Assembly: GCA_016699555.1 (NCBI GenBank)
Contig: CP064981.1
Coordinates: 496,001-560,000 of the forward strand
Direction: 5' to 3'
Source: Candidatus Iainarchaeum sp.
GTDB taxonomy: Archaea > Iainarchaeota > Iainarchaeia > Iainarchaeales > VGJJ01
Length of the DNA stretch: 64,000 bases
In this document: positions 8,594 through 18,465 of the stretch, piece after piece
Layout of the letters: each line of letters opens with the position of its first letter
How positions within the stretch are numbered: position 1 is the first letter of the stretch
Made by a program: the position numbers and the translations under genes
Notes under the pieces: generated by a model
Seen by the model: only the letters and a program-made list of their open reading frames with translations
Told to the model about the DNA's origin: nothing
Databases searched by the model: none

Positions 8594-9724
8594 ATGGCAA
8601 ACCCCGCTCGCATTTTGATGCATTATAATGGTACATTTTGTCCACTTGAAGGGGTGGGGAGGGTAATACTTAATTTGGGGGGTGAACTGGAAAAAAGCGA
8701 CTTAATTGTTCAATATCTTTTTGGGTCTGGTGCTTCAGAACCTTATGCTAATTATTTGAACTTCTTCAAGTCGCGCTGGTTAAGGGTTTTGCGCCACACT
8801 CCTCTTACTGTGCTGTTGTTTATGTATTGGATAAGAGACAAGGACTACGACATCGTTCATTCTAATACTCCTGAAGCCGCCTTCGACGCCATTTGGGCCA
8901 AATTTTTTCTTAGGAAAAAATATCGCGTGATAATTCAATTCCATGGATTGGATACTCAACTATTGGAAGATTATCTTGCTGAATGGAAAAAAGTTAAATT
9001 TCAACTCAGCTGGTTGACCATTTTTTATTTATTACTTTCTTCGATAAAAACTCGGCTATGTGTCAATCGTGCAGATGCGATTGTTGCGATTTCAACCGCA
9101 GTAAAAAATGAAATACGTGTGCGATGGAATTGCGATGTCACAATTATTTCAAATGGGGTAAGCACAAAAGAATTTTATCCTATGCGAGTAAAAAATTTAT
9201 CTGCTAAAGATGATGTTTATCGCATTCTTTTTGTTGGAAATATTGCATGGAGAAAAGGCCTCTTCTATCTGCTACAGGCCATTAATGGAATGTCTGTGCG
9301 CATACATCTTACCTGCGTTGGATTGTCAAACCCGCCATGGTTACAGAACTGGACAGCTGATTGCATTACTTTTATCCCAAAATTATCGACAAGCGAGTTA
9401 AACCAGTACTACAATCGTTCCGATGTGCTGGTTGTTCCTTCCATCAACGAACCATTTGGACTTATTTATTTAGAAGGGATGGCTACTGGCCTTCCTGTTG
9501 TCGGATCATATGGCACCGGTGCAGAAGATTTAATTAAAAATGGGAAAACTGGGTGGCTATGCGAAAAAGGGAACGTTGACTCGCTTCGAGCCTGTATCAA
9601 AAGGGTTATGCAGCTCGGGAAAAAATCTTTCAGTAAAAGTGCCATTGATACTGCACACAAGTTTTCATGGGCTCATTGTGCAAACCAATATCGGGAACTA
9701 TATGTTAATTTTCTAAAAAAATAA
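8594..9724 (+). CDS. glycosyltransferase, GT4 family
   Basis: Full-length 376-residue GT-B enzyme. The N-terminal domain has the acceptor loop GVGRVILNLGGE. The C-terminal domain starts at RILFVGNIAWRKG and carries the retaining-GT4 E-x7-E motif in NEPFGLIYLE, followed by GMATGLPVV and the phosphate-binding GTGAEDL. It probably adds one sugar to a growing lipid-linked glycan on the cytoplasmic face. The gene is AT-rich and stands 43 bases or more from its divergent neighbour. Confidence 0.9.
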   Translation: MANPARILMHYNGTFCPLEGVGRVILNLGGELEKSDLIVQYLFGSGASEPYANYLNFFKSRWLRVLRHTPLTVLLFMYWIRDKDYDIVHSNTPEAAFDAIWAKFFLRKKYRVIIQFHGLDTQLLEDYLAEWKKVKFQLSWLTIFYLLLSSIKTRLCVNRADAIVAISTAVKNEIRVRWNCDVTIISNGVSTKEFYPMRVKNLSAKDDVYRILFVGNIAWRKGLFYLLQAINGMSVRIHLTCVGLSNPPWLQNWTADCITFIPKLSTSELNQYYNRSDVLVVPSINEPFGLIYLEGMATGLPVVGSYGTGAEDLIKNGKTGWLCEKGNVDSLRACIKRVMQLGKKSFSKSAIDTAHKFSWAHCANQYRELYVNFLKK

Positions 9725-9867
9725 CATTCCTATTTTTCTATAAGAAAAACTTTAATACAAAAATCAAAATGTTGCATGTTGTTGCATTTTTTCCTATTGC
9801 GTTGTAGAAGGTCTTTAAAGCATTGTTTGTAAAATAGTATTAGAGGGTTTGTTAGATTGAATTTAAT

Positions 9868-10569
9868 TTGAGGTGGGAAGAATTGTTTTTTGTGAAGTTG
9901 ATTCAGCAATTGAAGGATTTGCGTGAAGAAATGACTCTTTCCTCAAAATGGCAAGATGTGCAACAGTACCTCCCTTCTTGGGTGGAAAAAGTAAATTTAG
10001 GCGAAAATACAACTGGCTGTCTGTTGGATGTTGGCTGTCACTATGGGTTGATTAGCGTCCACTATATTAAGAAAACAAATCAAAACGCTTATGGTTTTGA
10101 TGTAAATCCTCGTATGAATGCCCTGCTGGAAAAAAATATTTATGGATCGGTATTTGAGGGTAAATTTATTGTGCAGGGATATGGCCTCTCCAATGAAAAT
10201 AAAATTACTCGAAGTTACAGTGACAGCAAGTATAGCGGAATTACTACCATTGATCCTGAACAACTAACAACGATAAAGGGGCTCACAGGCGCAAATCTTG
10301 AAGAGGATTGTCTGGTCGAAGTTAAACGCCTTGATGATGTTCCTTTTTTTGAAAAAATCGCAGTAATTAAGATTGACTGCGAGGGCAGCGAACCGGATGT
10401 CTTAATGGGTGCAGTTGAAGTAATTAAAAAAAATTATCCCATTATCATCTTCGAGGCTCTCACGCCAACTAAATTGGGTGATTGTAAAAAAATACTACAT
10501 GAGCTGGCTTATGAAATCCACCCACTAGATGAACGTAATTTTATTGCTAAAAAGAGGGAAAAAGAATGA
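9868..10569 (+). CDS. FkbM-family methyltransferase
   Basis: SAM-dependent O-methyltransferase of the FkbM type, which often methylates sugar hydroxyls in surface glycans. Motif I is LLDVGCHYGLIS (residues about 51-62) and the FkbM hallmark IKIDCEGSEPDVL is near residues 170-182. The start is unclear: TTG at 9868 opens the frame, while TTG at 9883 follows a GAGGTG ribosome-site-like stretch at a suitable distance. The stop overlaps the start of the radical SAM gene by four bases (ATGA), which indicates joint translation and a shared pathway. Confidence 0.85.
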   Translation: MRWEELFFVKLIQQLKDLREEMTLSSKWQDVQQYLPSWVEKVNLGENTTGCLLDVGCHYGLISVHYIKKTNQNAYGFDVNPRMNALLEKNIYGSVFEGKFIVQGYGLSNENKITRSYSDSKYSGITTIDPEQLTTIKGLTGANLEEDCLVEVKRLDDVPFFEKIAVIKIDCEGSEPDVLMGAVEVIKKNYPIIIFEALTPTKLGDCKKILHELAYEIHPLDERNFIAKKREKE

Positions 10570-11507
10570 TTTATCCAACTGAGCTGTCGATTGAACTAAC
10601 CAATATTTGTAATCTCAAGTGTGTCCTGTGCGACAACCCCAATATTCCACGGCCTAAAGGATTCATGGACTTTGAAAAATTCAAGAAGCTTATCGATGAG
10701 ACGGATCGCCACGTTAAACGAGTAAATTTTGGTGTCACTGCTGAACCCCTTTTGCACCCGCAGGTGGATCAATTTATTGCATACGCTAAGTCGAAAGGCA
10801 AATATACTATCTTAACAAGCAATGCCACTCGGATGGTGGATTTTACAACAAAATTGATTAACGCGGGATTGGATGCTGTCGTATTGTCGCTTGATGGTAT
10901 GACTCGTGAGACATATGAAAAGTATAGAAAAGGAGCAGTTGTTGGCATTAATAACTTTGATGCAGCCAAAACGGGAATTGAAATACTCTGTCAGAAAAAG
11001 GAATCCTTGAATAAAAAAAATCCACACGTGATTGTTTCTTTTCTTGTTAATCGTTACAACGAACATGAAATTGATACTGCAAAGGAATGGTCCAAAAAAA
11101 TGAAGGTTGATACTCTTCTACTCAAAGCCATGCACTTCGCTTGGGCTGGAGGAAAAGAAGAAGATGCCATGCGAGAATGGGCTCCGAAAAATAAGGAATT
11201 TATTCGACAATACGATTATACTAAATTGGGCATTTGTGCATGGACGAATAATAGTACTGTGGTTTATTGGGATGGAGAACTCGCCAGTTGTTGTTTTGAT
11301 TTGATTGGTAGAACAACTTTTGGGAATGCTTTCACTGAGGGATTTGTTAAAATTTGGGAATCAGAAGATCATAAGTCCAAACAAGTTGAAATGGCTAAGC
11401 GGACGCTTGCGCAATGTGTTGGTTGCTCATCGGGTGTGAAACTAGGTACTTATGTCAATAACAAATCCTTTCTCTCAAGAATTACTCAAAAAATAGGGGG
11501 GGAGTAG
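10566..11507 (+). CDS. radical SAM/SPASM protein
   Basis: Radical SAM enzyme with the CxxxCxxC iron-sulfur motif at Cys15, Cys19 and Cys22 (CNLKCVLC) and a cysteine-rich C-terminal region (GICAW, ASCCF, QCVGCS) that looks like a SPASM/twitch auxiliary cluster. The core barrel includes the GVTAEPLLHP strand and LSLDGMTRETYEKYR. Members of this broad group modify peptides, sugars and lipids. Overlap with the FkbM gene and the nearby toroid gene suggest a three-gene modification unit. The substrate is unknown. Confidence 0.88.
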   Translation: MIYPTELSIELTNICNLKCVLCDNPNIPRPKGFMDFEKFKKLIDETDRHVKRVNFGVTAEPLLHPQVDQFIAYAKSKGKYTILTSNATRMVDFTTKLINAGLDAVVLSLDGMTRETYEKYRKGAVVGINNFDAAKTGIEILCQKKESLNKKNPHVIVSFLVNRYNEHEIDTAKEWSKKMKVDTLLLKAMHFAWAGGKEEDAMREWAPKNKEFIRQYDYTKLGICAWTNNSTVVYWDGELASCCFDLIGRTTFGNAFTEGFVKIWESEDHKSKQVEMAKRTLAQCVGCSSGVKLGTYVNNKSFLSRITQKIGGE

Positions 11508-11694
11508 GTTTATTATCGGATTTGGTTTCCAAGTTTATTCAATATTTTTTTGCTCGTATCTGAAGGAGCGGAGTTCTCTTTAGGTCGATATGCGTGTCAA
11601 TGGTTTCATAGGCTGGTTTTTTTTTCCCAGAGCTTTTATAAGCTGGCTTATTCACTTATTTGTACCAAAATGGGCAAAAAATTCGTGATTACTA

Positions 11695-13059
11695 ATGAGC
11701 ACATATTCCAGTGATCAGGCGCTCGCCAGTGGTCTTAATTGGTTGAAATCCATGCGGCGACATGATGGGTATGGTGGTCCAGTTGTTCACTATTGGGGTA
11801 ATTCGCTTCAATATACTGGGAGTAGGAGCGATTGGAGTATTGAAGGTTTGATTGCCACATTCATTGCACTCGACCGCAAAACAAAAAATTCACAGTGGCT
11901 TGAACGCGCGCGCTGGCTTGGTGAAAAAGTAATTCAAAGTCAACAGAAAAATGGAGCATATCTTATGTCCAATTTTGAGGGGACACCAGCTTTCTGGAAA
12001 GCTGCACAACCACATGAGTGTGGAGTAAATAATGGATTGCTGATGTTAGCTGAGCGTTTACGTGAATTAAATGATTTGGCTGCCGAAAAATTCATTATTG
12101 CTGCCGAAAAAAATGTTTCAAACATATTACTACCATGTTTCTGGAATGAAAAGGCAGGTACATTTCAACAGTATCCACTTGGACAGTTTGATGCTGCACC
12201 CAATCTCTTTGTTCCTAATAAGATTGCCACTGCGTGTGAATCGCTTATTCGACTTACTGAACTAGTTGGGAAAAAGCATTATCTTGAATATGCACAACAG
12301 GCATCCAACGCAATTCTTGACCATCAATCACAAGAAAAATTGACACAAGGAGGTATTTTTCAGGCAAATAATCGAGAAAATATTATTACATTCTACACTG
12401 CTCGTTGTGTTCGTCCATTACGTTTACTTGGCAAAATGACGAAGGATCCGGCGTACACTCGTGCCGCGCGCAAGGCCATTTCGTTTGTAGCTAGTATGCA
12501 GTTGTCTTCCGGAGCATTTCATTTTGGGATTGACTCAAGCGGTGAAATAATCCATTTTCCTCGATTTGTTGCCGGAAATGGCGAAGTTCTCTCTGCGTTG
12601 CGCACTGATGAGTCATTCGATAGTATCTATTCGCGCGGGCTTGCATGGGTCTTATCTCATCAACATCAAAACGGGGGATTTCCTTCATTCGAAGGTCTTC
12701 GTCAAAAAAATTCATGTGATTCATTTTTGCAAGGGGAAAGTTGGATGGATGCTCTGCCCGTGGTGGGGTGGAATGATAAAATTTTGAGACTCTTGGCGGA
12801 AGAATCAAAGGCATTAGATATGGTGCTTCCACCTAATGTTAATGAATGGGAAAAGCAATGTGTGGATGGAACAATTTCCGAAAATCAGTATTCCATTACT
12901 GTTCGTGGGCCACGTAATTATACATTTCAAAAGAAAGCACGTTTTTCAACATCAGGATTTAATCCAGTTAAGAATATATTTTTCGAAGTTGCGGTGCAGC
13001 AAAAACCCGTCGTTTCCGATCTGGCAGCTCTTGGATTTCGGTTTGTGGTGCGATGGTAG
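11695..13059 (+). CDS. alpha/alpha-toroid protein (prenyltransferase/six-hairpin-like)
   Basis: A 454-residue protein built of repeated helical hairpins with the small-residue and aromatic pattern of alpha/alpha barrels: GLNWLKSMRRHDG, WLGEKVIQSQQKNGAY, AISFVASMQLSSGAF and GLAWVLSHQHQNGGF recur at roughly equal spacing. The QxxNGxF-like turns resemble those of prenyltransferase/squalene-cyclase and glycoside-hydrolase toroids. There is no signal peptide, so it acts inside the cell. The last 80 residues form a separate beta-rich tail. Alternatives are a glycan epimerase or lyase, or a terpene-processing enzyme. It follows the FkbM-radical SAM pair by 187 bases. Confidence 0.7.
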   Translation: MSTYSSDQALASGLNWLKSMRRHDGYGGPVVHYWGNSLQYTGSRSDWSIEGLIATFIALDRKTKNSQWLERARWLGEKVIQSQQKNGAYLMSNFEGTPAFWKAAQPHECGVNNGLLMLAERLRELNDLAAEKFIIAAEKNVSNILLPCFWNEKAGTFQQYPLGQFDAAPNLFVPNKIATACESLIRLTELVGKKHYLEYAQQASNAILDHQSQEKLTQGGIFQANNRENIITFYTARCVRPLRLLGKMTKDPAYTRAARKAISFVASMQLSSGAFHFGIDSSGEIIHFPRFVAGNGEVLSALRTDESFDSIYSRGLAWVLSHQHQNGGFPSFEGLRQKNSCDSFLQGESWMDALPVVGWNDKILRLLAEESKALDMVLPPNVNEWEKQCVDGTISENQYSITVRGPRNYTFQKKARFSTSGFNPVKNIFFEVAVQQKPVVSDLAALGFRFVVRW

Positions 13060-13086
13060 TCGTGCGTTTCGCATACTATTCCTTGC

Positions 13087-13866
13087 ATGATAGTTTGCCT
13101 TTCCCCCTGTTTTAAAAACATGAAGTGGCATCCTCGGATTATGACCATGTTCTTCGTGCCATTCGCCAAACTGGTATTGGCAAAACTACAGCGCTTCCAT
13201 AGCATTCGATGCATCGAATTGGACGTGCTCACAAAATATCTCTCCCCAAAATCCGGCGAAAAAATAATCGATATCGGGTGCGGGAAAGGATTTTATTGTG
13301 ATTTCCTTTTTCACAAAGGAATCGAAGCCCATGGGATCGATCCGAGCAAGCGCGATATCGCATTTGCCCAAATCATCCAACACAAAGGCATCCACGTCCA
13401 AGTCGCGGAAGGCGAAGCCATTCCCTACAAGAACTCTGAGTTCGATCGCGCCGTTTCGGTTTGTGTGTTGGAGCACACACGGGACGACAAAAAAGTATTG
13501 CAAGAAGTCCATCGCGTGCTGAAAAAGAATGGAACGTTTGCGTTGAGCGTGGACACGCTGGATTCTCCAAATTATGGAGTTGCTTATCGCGCTCAACACG
13601 CCAAAGAACACTTCGTGAACCAGTATTACACGCGCGAAAAACTCGTGAAGTTATTGCAGTCCACGGGATTTGAAGTCGTTGACACGCAATATCTCTTCGG
13701 TTCAGGCGTTGCCACGCGCATCATGCACGTGGGTTCTTTTTTTCATTTTGGTTTTTGGTTCCTGGCGTTGTTTCCAATCATTTATCCCATTCTCTGGGTG
13801 GACCATCAGCTGAATCGCACTCTCTCGCATGGAATGATTTTGGTGGTGCACGCGCGCAAGAAGTAG
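13087..13866 (+). CDS. class I SAM-dependent methyltransferase
   Basis: Rossmann methyltransferase of the Methyltransf_11 type. Motif I is IIDIGCGKGFYCDFL, motif II region includes YKNSEFDRAVSVCVLEH, and the post-motif is VHRVLKKNGTFALSVD. The C-terminal 40 residues are hydrophobic (FFHFGFWFLALFPIIYPIL), suggesting membrane association and therefore a polyprenyl- or lipid-linked substrate. The ATG at 13120 is an alternative start. GC content is higher than in the preceding AT-rich block, like the neighbours downstream. Confidence 0.85.
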   Translation: MIVCLSPCFKNMKWHPRIMTMFFVPFAKLVLAKLQRFHSIRCIELDVLTKYLSPKSGEKIIDIGCGKGFYCDFLFHKGIEAHGIDPSKRDIAFAQIIQHKGIHVQVAEGEAIPYKNSEFDRAVSVCVLEHTRDDKKVLQEVHRVLKKNGTFALSVDTLDSPNYGVAYRAQHAKEHFVNQYYTREKLVKLLQSTGFEVVDTQYLFGSGVATRIMHVGSFFHFGFWFLALFPIIYPILWVDHQLNRTLSHGMILVVHARKK

Positions 13867-13918
13867 TGCGTAGCTTGGGAGATGAAATGAACTGTCCAAA
13901 ATCGACTCCATCAAAAAA

Positions 13919-14579
13919 ATGACACCCAGCGCATGGCGCGCCAAAGGCGTGTGGTTGCTCTATCAGATTATTGGATTCTGGTGGAAACGAAAACAACCCG
14001 CTTTCTTTCGCGTCCGACACGGAAGACTTTTTCTTGACCCTCAGAAGAGCTGCGTGCATTCTTGCGCCGCTGCGACGCGTGGGAACCTGAAGTGATCGAC
14101 AAACTCAACGTGGTGTTGCGCCAAGGCGATGTCGTATTGGATTTCGGATCCAACTATGGAGAATGCGCCTTACAACTTGCCGATCGCGTCGGGTTCAGAG
14201 GTAAAGTCATGGAATCGAAATGGATCTGCATTATTGTGTCATACTTGAAATGTTGTGCGAATACAATCCCAAGATCAATGATTGAATGCAATTCTTCGAG
14301 ATGATGCTTTCTCCCAAGCAAGGAATTGATTGGCTGCATACGCAAACCGAGTTCATGTACATATTCTATTTTGCAGATATTGAGGGAGCGGAAGAAGAAT
14401 TATTCAAGCAAGTCTTTTCCAATCCAAAATGGCTGGCTCATTCCACTCGCTTTTTGATCGAATTCCACTCCGAGCGTTATGGGGAAAAGACTGCCAAGAA
14501 ATTATTGGACGCATTTACTGCGCATGGGTATCGCTATGACGCGGTGGAACCCAAGCACTATTACTTCTATCGCAACTAG
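13919..14579 (+). pseudogene. decayed FkbM-like methyltransferase
   Basis: Fragments of one methyltransferase lie in different frames. 13919-14050 reads an N-terminal part (SAWRAKGVWLLYQIIGFWW). 14062-14210 carries motif I (VVLDFGSNYGECALQL). After a break, 14360-14579 carries the FkbM-like ADIEGAEEELFKQV and a complete C-terminus. At least two frameshifts and an apparent loss between motif I and the acidic motif disable it. Several separate lesions argue for real decay over a single sequencing error. It touches the stop of the convergent GT4 gene. Confidence 0.7.
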
Positions 14580-15698
14580 TCATTTGTGCAATAATTCCGC
14601 GTAAATATCCAGTTGCTTCTTGGCCACTAAATTCCAATCAAACTGCGTCGCATACTCTCTTGCGTTTTTTTGCATGGAAGAGAGCTTTTTTGCCGGCGTG
14701 CGAATGGCTTTCTCAATCATTTGGCTTGCGGCTTCTGCATCTGAAAAATCCACTATCCATCCGCGTTGGGATTTTTCTCCAACAAATTCTTTGAATGTCG
14801 GAATCGCATTCAGGATGGGGGTGCTTCCGGCGGCCATGGCTTCAATCACACTCATCCCAAAACCCTCATAGGTGGAAGCGGAAACGAAGAAGTCGCTTTG
14901 TAGATAAATACTTTCCAGTTCGGCATCGGAAAGCTTTCCATGAAATGTGACATTCTTTTCGAGTCCGAGTTGTTTCGTTTTTGTTTCCAATCCTTTCTGT
15001 AACCCCTCCCAATCCTCCCCCACCACGTGGAGTTTGAGCTTGGGGTGTTTTTTCTTCAGAAGCGCAAGCGCGTCCAATATCCTATTCACTTGCTTGTTCT
15101 CGGAAAGCCTGCCCACAAACATCAAGTGATTGGAACTCTTTTTTCCAGTGGGCAGATCCAATAACGATTCGACCAAAACCCCATCCAAAAGAACCTGCTG
15201 ACGTTTGCCGATGTGGGGGTATTGTGCATAATCATTCTGACTCCCACAAATGAGCATATCAATACCCTTCCCCATGCGGTTTAGCCATCCCAAGTAGACT
15301 TTCTTGAGGCTGTGGCGATGAGGGGTGTGGAATATGCCTCCATGAGTTGTCACCACCAGCTTTCCAGGGAGAAACGGGCGCATGACGAGGAGTTGGTCCA
15401 ACCACCCTCCAAATCCATGGACGTGAACAATATCCGCTTTTTGAGCTAACGCAATAAACTTCCATGAAATGGGAAAACGATAGAACGAACTGATTTTGGT
15501 TTGAGGAAAGCGGTGGAAGAGAATGTCTTCCTTCATTTCGTGTGTGGGTAATGAACTCTTCCCCGATGTGCATGTATTGAAAGTCGCAATCTCTACTTTA
15601 TGCCCTTCCAATGACTGCACGCGTGCGCTTCCCCAAACCGCGTTCTCAATCCCCCCTACGCAGGGAATGGTGTGATTCGCCACGTGAAGGATGCGCAT
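14580..15698 (-). CDS. glycosyltransferase, GT4 family
   Basis: GT-B enzyme with the N-terminal acceptor loop CVGGIENAV and the C-terminal nucleotide-sugar domain starting at LMFVGRLSENKQV. The GT4 E-x7-E motif is in YEGFGMSVIEAMAAG. ATG at 15698 (MRILHVANH) fits the family; a GTG four codons earlier at 15710 overlaps the upstream GT4 stop. Tight packing with the gene at 15700-16824 indicates co-expression of consecutive sugar-adding steps. Confidence 0.9.
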   Translation of the reverse strand: MRILHVANHTIPCVGGIENAVWGSARVQSLEGHKVEIATFNTCTSGKSSLPTHEMKEDILFHRFPQTKISSFYRFPISWKFIALAQKADIVHVHGFGGWLDQLLVMRPFLPGKLVVTTHGGIFHTPHRHSLKKVYLGWLNRMGKGIDMLICGSQNDYAQYPHIGKRQQVLLDGVLVESLLDLPTGKKSSNHLMFVGRLSENKQVNRILDALALLKKKHPKLKLHVVGEDWEGLQKGLETKTKQLGLEKNVTFHGKLSDAELESIYLQSDFFVSASTYEGFGMSVIEAMAAGSTPILNAIPTFKEFVGEKSQRGWIVDFSDAEAASQMIEKAIRTPAKKLSSMQKNAREYATQFDWNLVAKKQLDIYAELLHK

Positions 15699-15699
15699 G

Positions 15700-16824
15700 C
15701 TAGTGCTCACTCCCTGCCAATTTCACATACAACTTTTTGTGCTGCTCCGCAATCGTTTTCCAATTACGTGCGGCGAGAATTCCATCAATGTTGGCAATGA
15801 GCTGTTTTCGTTCGCGCGGATTCTCCACTATCCAATGGATTAGTGCCGCCAATTCTTCTTGTGTTGAAAAAAGTTGAATGCAGTGGTGCTTGTCCGCAAT
15901 CTCGCGAAATGTAGGCAAGTCGCGCGCAATAACGGCCTTGCGATGTGCCAATGCAAGCGCCAGCGCACCGGATTCGGTCACGTGCGAGTAGGGGAAAATG
16001 ACAACATCTAACCATGAAAAGAACTCCGCCATTTTTTGTTCTTCCACAAAACCATTCCAAATCACGCGATGCGCCACGTGGAGTTCTTTGGCGTATTGCT
16101 GGAGGCGTGCCAGATAGATCTCATGCGCTTGGGTTTGTGCCCCCACTCCCATGACAGCGACATACTCTTCTGGGAGCGCGGCAATCGCCTCAATAACGGA
16201 CTCAAAGTGCTTGTGCGGTGCCGGAAAACCAAATGCCCCGATGATTTTTTTATCCTTCCATTCTATTGGGAGATTTTTTTTCTTTGTTTCTAGGTTGAAT
16301 TCTAGCATTCCGTGAGGGATAACAATAATCTTATGCGCGTACTGCGGGTGTGATTCATGCAATTGTCTGGCACTCTCCGCAGTATGAACAATTATATGAT
16401 GTGATTTGTCAAGTATGAATGAAAGGAAAAAACATTGAGCTAAGCGAACAAATAACTTGTCCTTTGGTGGCAACTCATGTAGTGTCGTAACAACAATCGT
16501 TCGACCTGAAAGCGCACGGTAGAAGAATGGAGTCCCAACTCCTGAGATGAATAATTTGCCAAAACGAGCAAATTCAAATTGAACATGGATGATGTTTGTA
16601 TTTTTTTCTAATTCACTTGCGAGTAATGCATATTCTGCCAGGCGGTTTTGTGCGTGATTAATTGCTATTTCGACCTGCAATCCGCCTAAAGGCTGCAACT
16701 GCATCAAAAGATAATGTGCGTACGTTGTGATGCCACAATTTTTTTCTTCTGGAATCAGCATTAATATCCTGATTGGCTTGTTATCTACAGTTATGGACCG
16801 TGATCTTATTATTGGTTTATTCAT
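15700..16824 (-). CDS. glycosyltransferase, GT4 family
   Basis: GT-B fold, 374 residues. The N-terminal domain has IRILMLIPEEKNCGITTYAH and the middle has IVVTTLHELPP. The C-terminal domain contains IIGAFGFPAPHKHFE and the donor-site segment VTESGALALALAHRKAVI. It lies within a minus-strand run with the GT4 gene at 14580 and the membrane glycosyltransferase at 16817, overlapping the latter by eight bases. The first 18 residues before IRILML may be an over-extension. Confidence 0.87.
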   Translation of the reverse strand: MNKPIIRSRSITVDNKPIRILMLIPEEKNCGITTYAHYLLMQLQPLGGLQVEIAINHAQNRLAEYALLASELEKNTNIIHVQFEFARFGKLFISGVGTPFFYRALSGRTIVVTTLHELPPKDKLFVRLAQCFFLSFILDKSHHIIVHTAESARQLHESHPQYAHKIIVIPHGMLEFNLETKKKNLPIEWKDKKIIGAFGFPAPHKHFESVIEAIAALPEEYVAVMGVGAQTQAHEIYLARLQQYAKELHVAHRVIWNGFVEEQKMAEFFSWLDVVIFPYSHVTESGALALALAHRKAVIARDLPTFREIADKHHCIQLFSTQEELAALIHWIVENPRERKQLIANIDGILAARNWKTIAEQHKKLYVKLAGSEH

Positions 16825-18394
16825 TTTTTTTCTCCTTACTAATCGTTTGGTCTACTATGGGATTAATTTGGTGGTTGAAATGGTAAATCGTCAATGAGTG
16901 CGGGTCCTTCGTGGAATAAACCACTTGTAGTTCGTTTTCGTGCGCTTTCACGAAATTGACTATCGCCATACGTTCACGATCGATTACGTCTTGCCGAATA
17001 CTGCTGTCGGACTGGTTAGTATATTGCAGTGCCACCACATAGATTGGTGTTTCAAGTCTCTTTTGGAGCTGATTCAAAGATTGCGCGGGGTCGTCTACTT
17101 TTGAGTATGTGCGTTTACCTGATAACTGGGGTAGAAAGTAAATACAATCATCACTGGAACCAATTGCGTGTGCATTGTCTGGGATTGCAGTAAGAATTTG
17201 ATTTCGTACAGCGGTGCGTTTGTCCAAGAGGGATTGGTGCTGGCTATGGAGTGCAATGGCACCCACGATTAATATCACAAAAAGAACCAAAACTGTTACC
17301 CATTTTGTTTTGCCTATTCGCTGAGCGAATCGCTGGGTGATGGGTTGAAGTGCGTGCGCATATGCGATAAGCAACAACCCTGCAAGAGGGATTAGATACC
17401 GCATGCGCGCGGTAATGGTGAGTGGAGAAATAAATGGATAAACACTAATATTCGTGGTCTGCGCAAATAAAAATAACGTAAAAATACTTGCAATAATCAA
17501 CTCCAAACGCAAGCGGAATGGTTTTAACAATGCAAATATGAGTAGTGGAAATGCAATGCACAAGATTGCGAAAAAATTAACCAAATTGTTCAAGAATAAA
17601 GGTCTTGGAAACGTGGCGAACAAATTAGCAGGATTTCCAATTTGTGTCGTAAGAGGATTGCCGCCATACCAATTATTCCACCCCAATAACAGCGCCGCGG
17701 AAATCGCCCCACCGATTACAAACCAAACAATTGGCGATTTCAATGGCTCGCGGAGAGTATGGCGTTCTTTCCATACGATGGCAATACCAAACGCCAACGC
17801 AAGCAATACCGCCTCGTGGCGAACCAGTGCAGCAAGGCCAAAAAAGAACCCTGCGAATAATTTTGTTTGAGGCTTTTCATGAAGGTATATCCAAGTCCCC
17901 ACGAGCAAAAAAGTCAATGCCGTTGTCTCCGAAAAAAGCGTGCGGCTTCCCCAGATGAAAGCAGGATAGAACGCAAACAACATTACAAACCATGGGCTTA
18001 ATCTTAATTTTCGAAGGATGAGTGCAAAAATACCGGTATTGAGCAGATGAATAAATAACCCGGCCAACATTACAAATGGAAAAGGCAACCAAGTAAATGG
18101 AATGAGTGCGACTGATTTTCCAATGTGATAACTGCTGAGATAGTCTTCTCCTTTGAACGTCCCACCACAATAAACCAATGGATCAGCCGACTTAAGTTCG
18201 CCGCGCTGGAGAAGAATGGAATTTTTATAGTACTGATGCTCATCAATTGAAACATACATTAATGGAAAGAAGGAAAAAAAGAGGAGCGCACTAACAATAA
18301 TTGCACATCCTAATGGAAAACAATCATGGCGCAAAATCGGGTGCATAAACAGCCATGACACAACGGCTTTTTGTATGTTTGCGAGCGAGCCCAC
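16817..18394 (-). CDS. membrane glycosyltransferase, GT-C type (PMT/ArnT-like)
   Basis: A 525-residue protein with about 10-12 membrane helices and an early acidic loop motif (SIDEHQYYKNS, near residues 51-61), the arrangement of polyprenyl-phosphate-sugar-dependent GT-C enzymes (GT39/ArnT group). These take a sugar from dolichyl phosphate on the outer face. A soluble C-terminal domain of about 120 residues follows. The start at 18394 is GTG; ATG at 18346 is possible. It is first in a three-gene minus-strand unit with two GT4 enzymes. Confidence 0.78.
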   Translation of the reverse strand: MGSLANIQKAVVSWLFMHPILRHDCFPLGCAIIVSALLFFSFFPLMYVSIDEHQYYKNSILLQRGELKSADPLVYCGGTFKGEDYLSSYHIGKSVALIPFTWLPFPFVMLAGLFIHLLNTGIFALILRKLRLSPWFVMLFAFYPAFIWGSRTLFSETTALTFLLVGTWIYLHEKPQTKLFAGFFFGLAALVRHEAVLLALAFGIAIVWKERHTLREPLKSPIVWFVIGGAISAALLLGWNNWYGGNPLTTQIGNPANLFATFPRPLFLNNLVNFFAILCIAFPLLIFALLKPFRLRLELIIASIFTLFLFAQTTNISVYPFISPLTITARMRYLIPLAGLLLIAYAHALQPITQRFAQRIGKTKWVTVLVLFVILIVGAIALHSQHQSLLDKRTAVRNQILTAIPDNAHAIGSSDDCIYFLPQLSGKRTYSKVDDPAQSLNQLQKRLETPIYVVALQYTNQSDSSIRQDVIDRERMAIVNFVKAHENELQVVYSTKDPHSLTIYHFNHQINPIVDQTISKEKKNE

Positions 18395-18410
18395 TCTTGT
18401 ACCAATAGAA

Positions 18411-18419
18411 CTTATAAAT
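18411..18419 (+). promoter_or_regulatory. TATA element ahead of the FAD protein gene
   Basis: CTTATAAAT lies about 50 bases before the ATG at 18466, giving a likely transcript start near 18440. It is in the gap between two divergent operons. Confidence 0.5.
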
Positions 18420-18465
18420 TGCAGAACCAGTTAACTTCATAATTAGACCGTTAGATGGAATTAGT

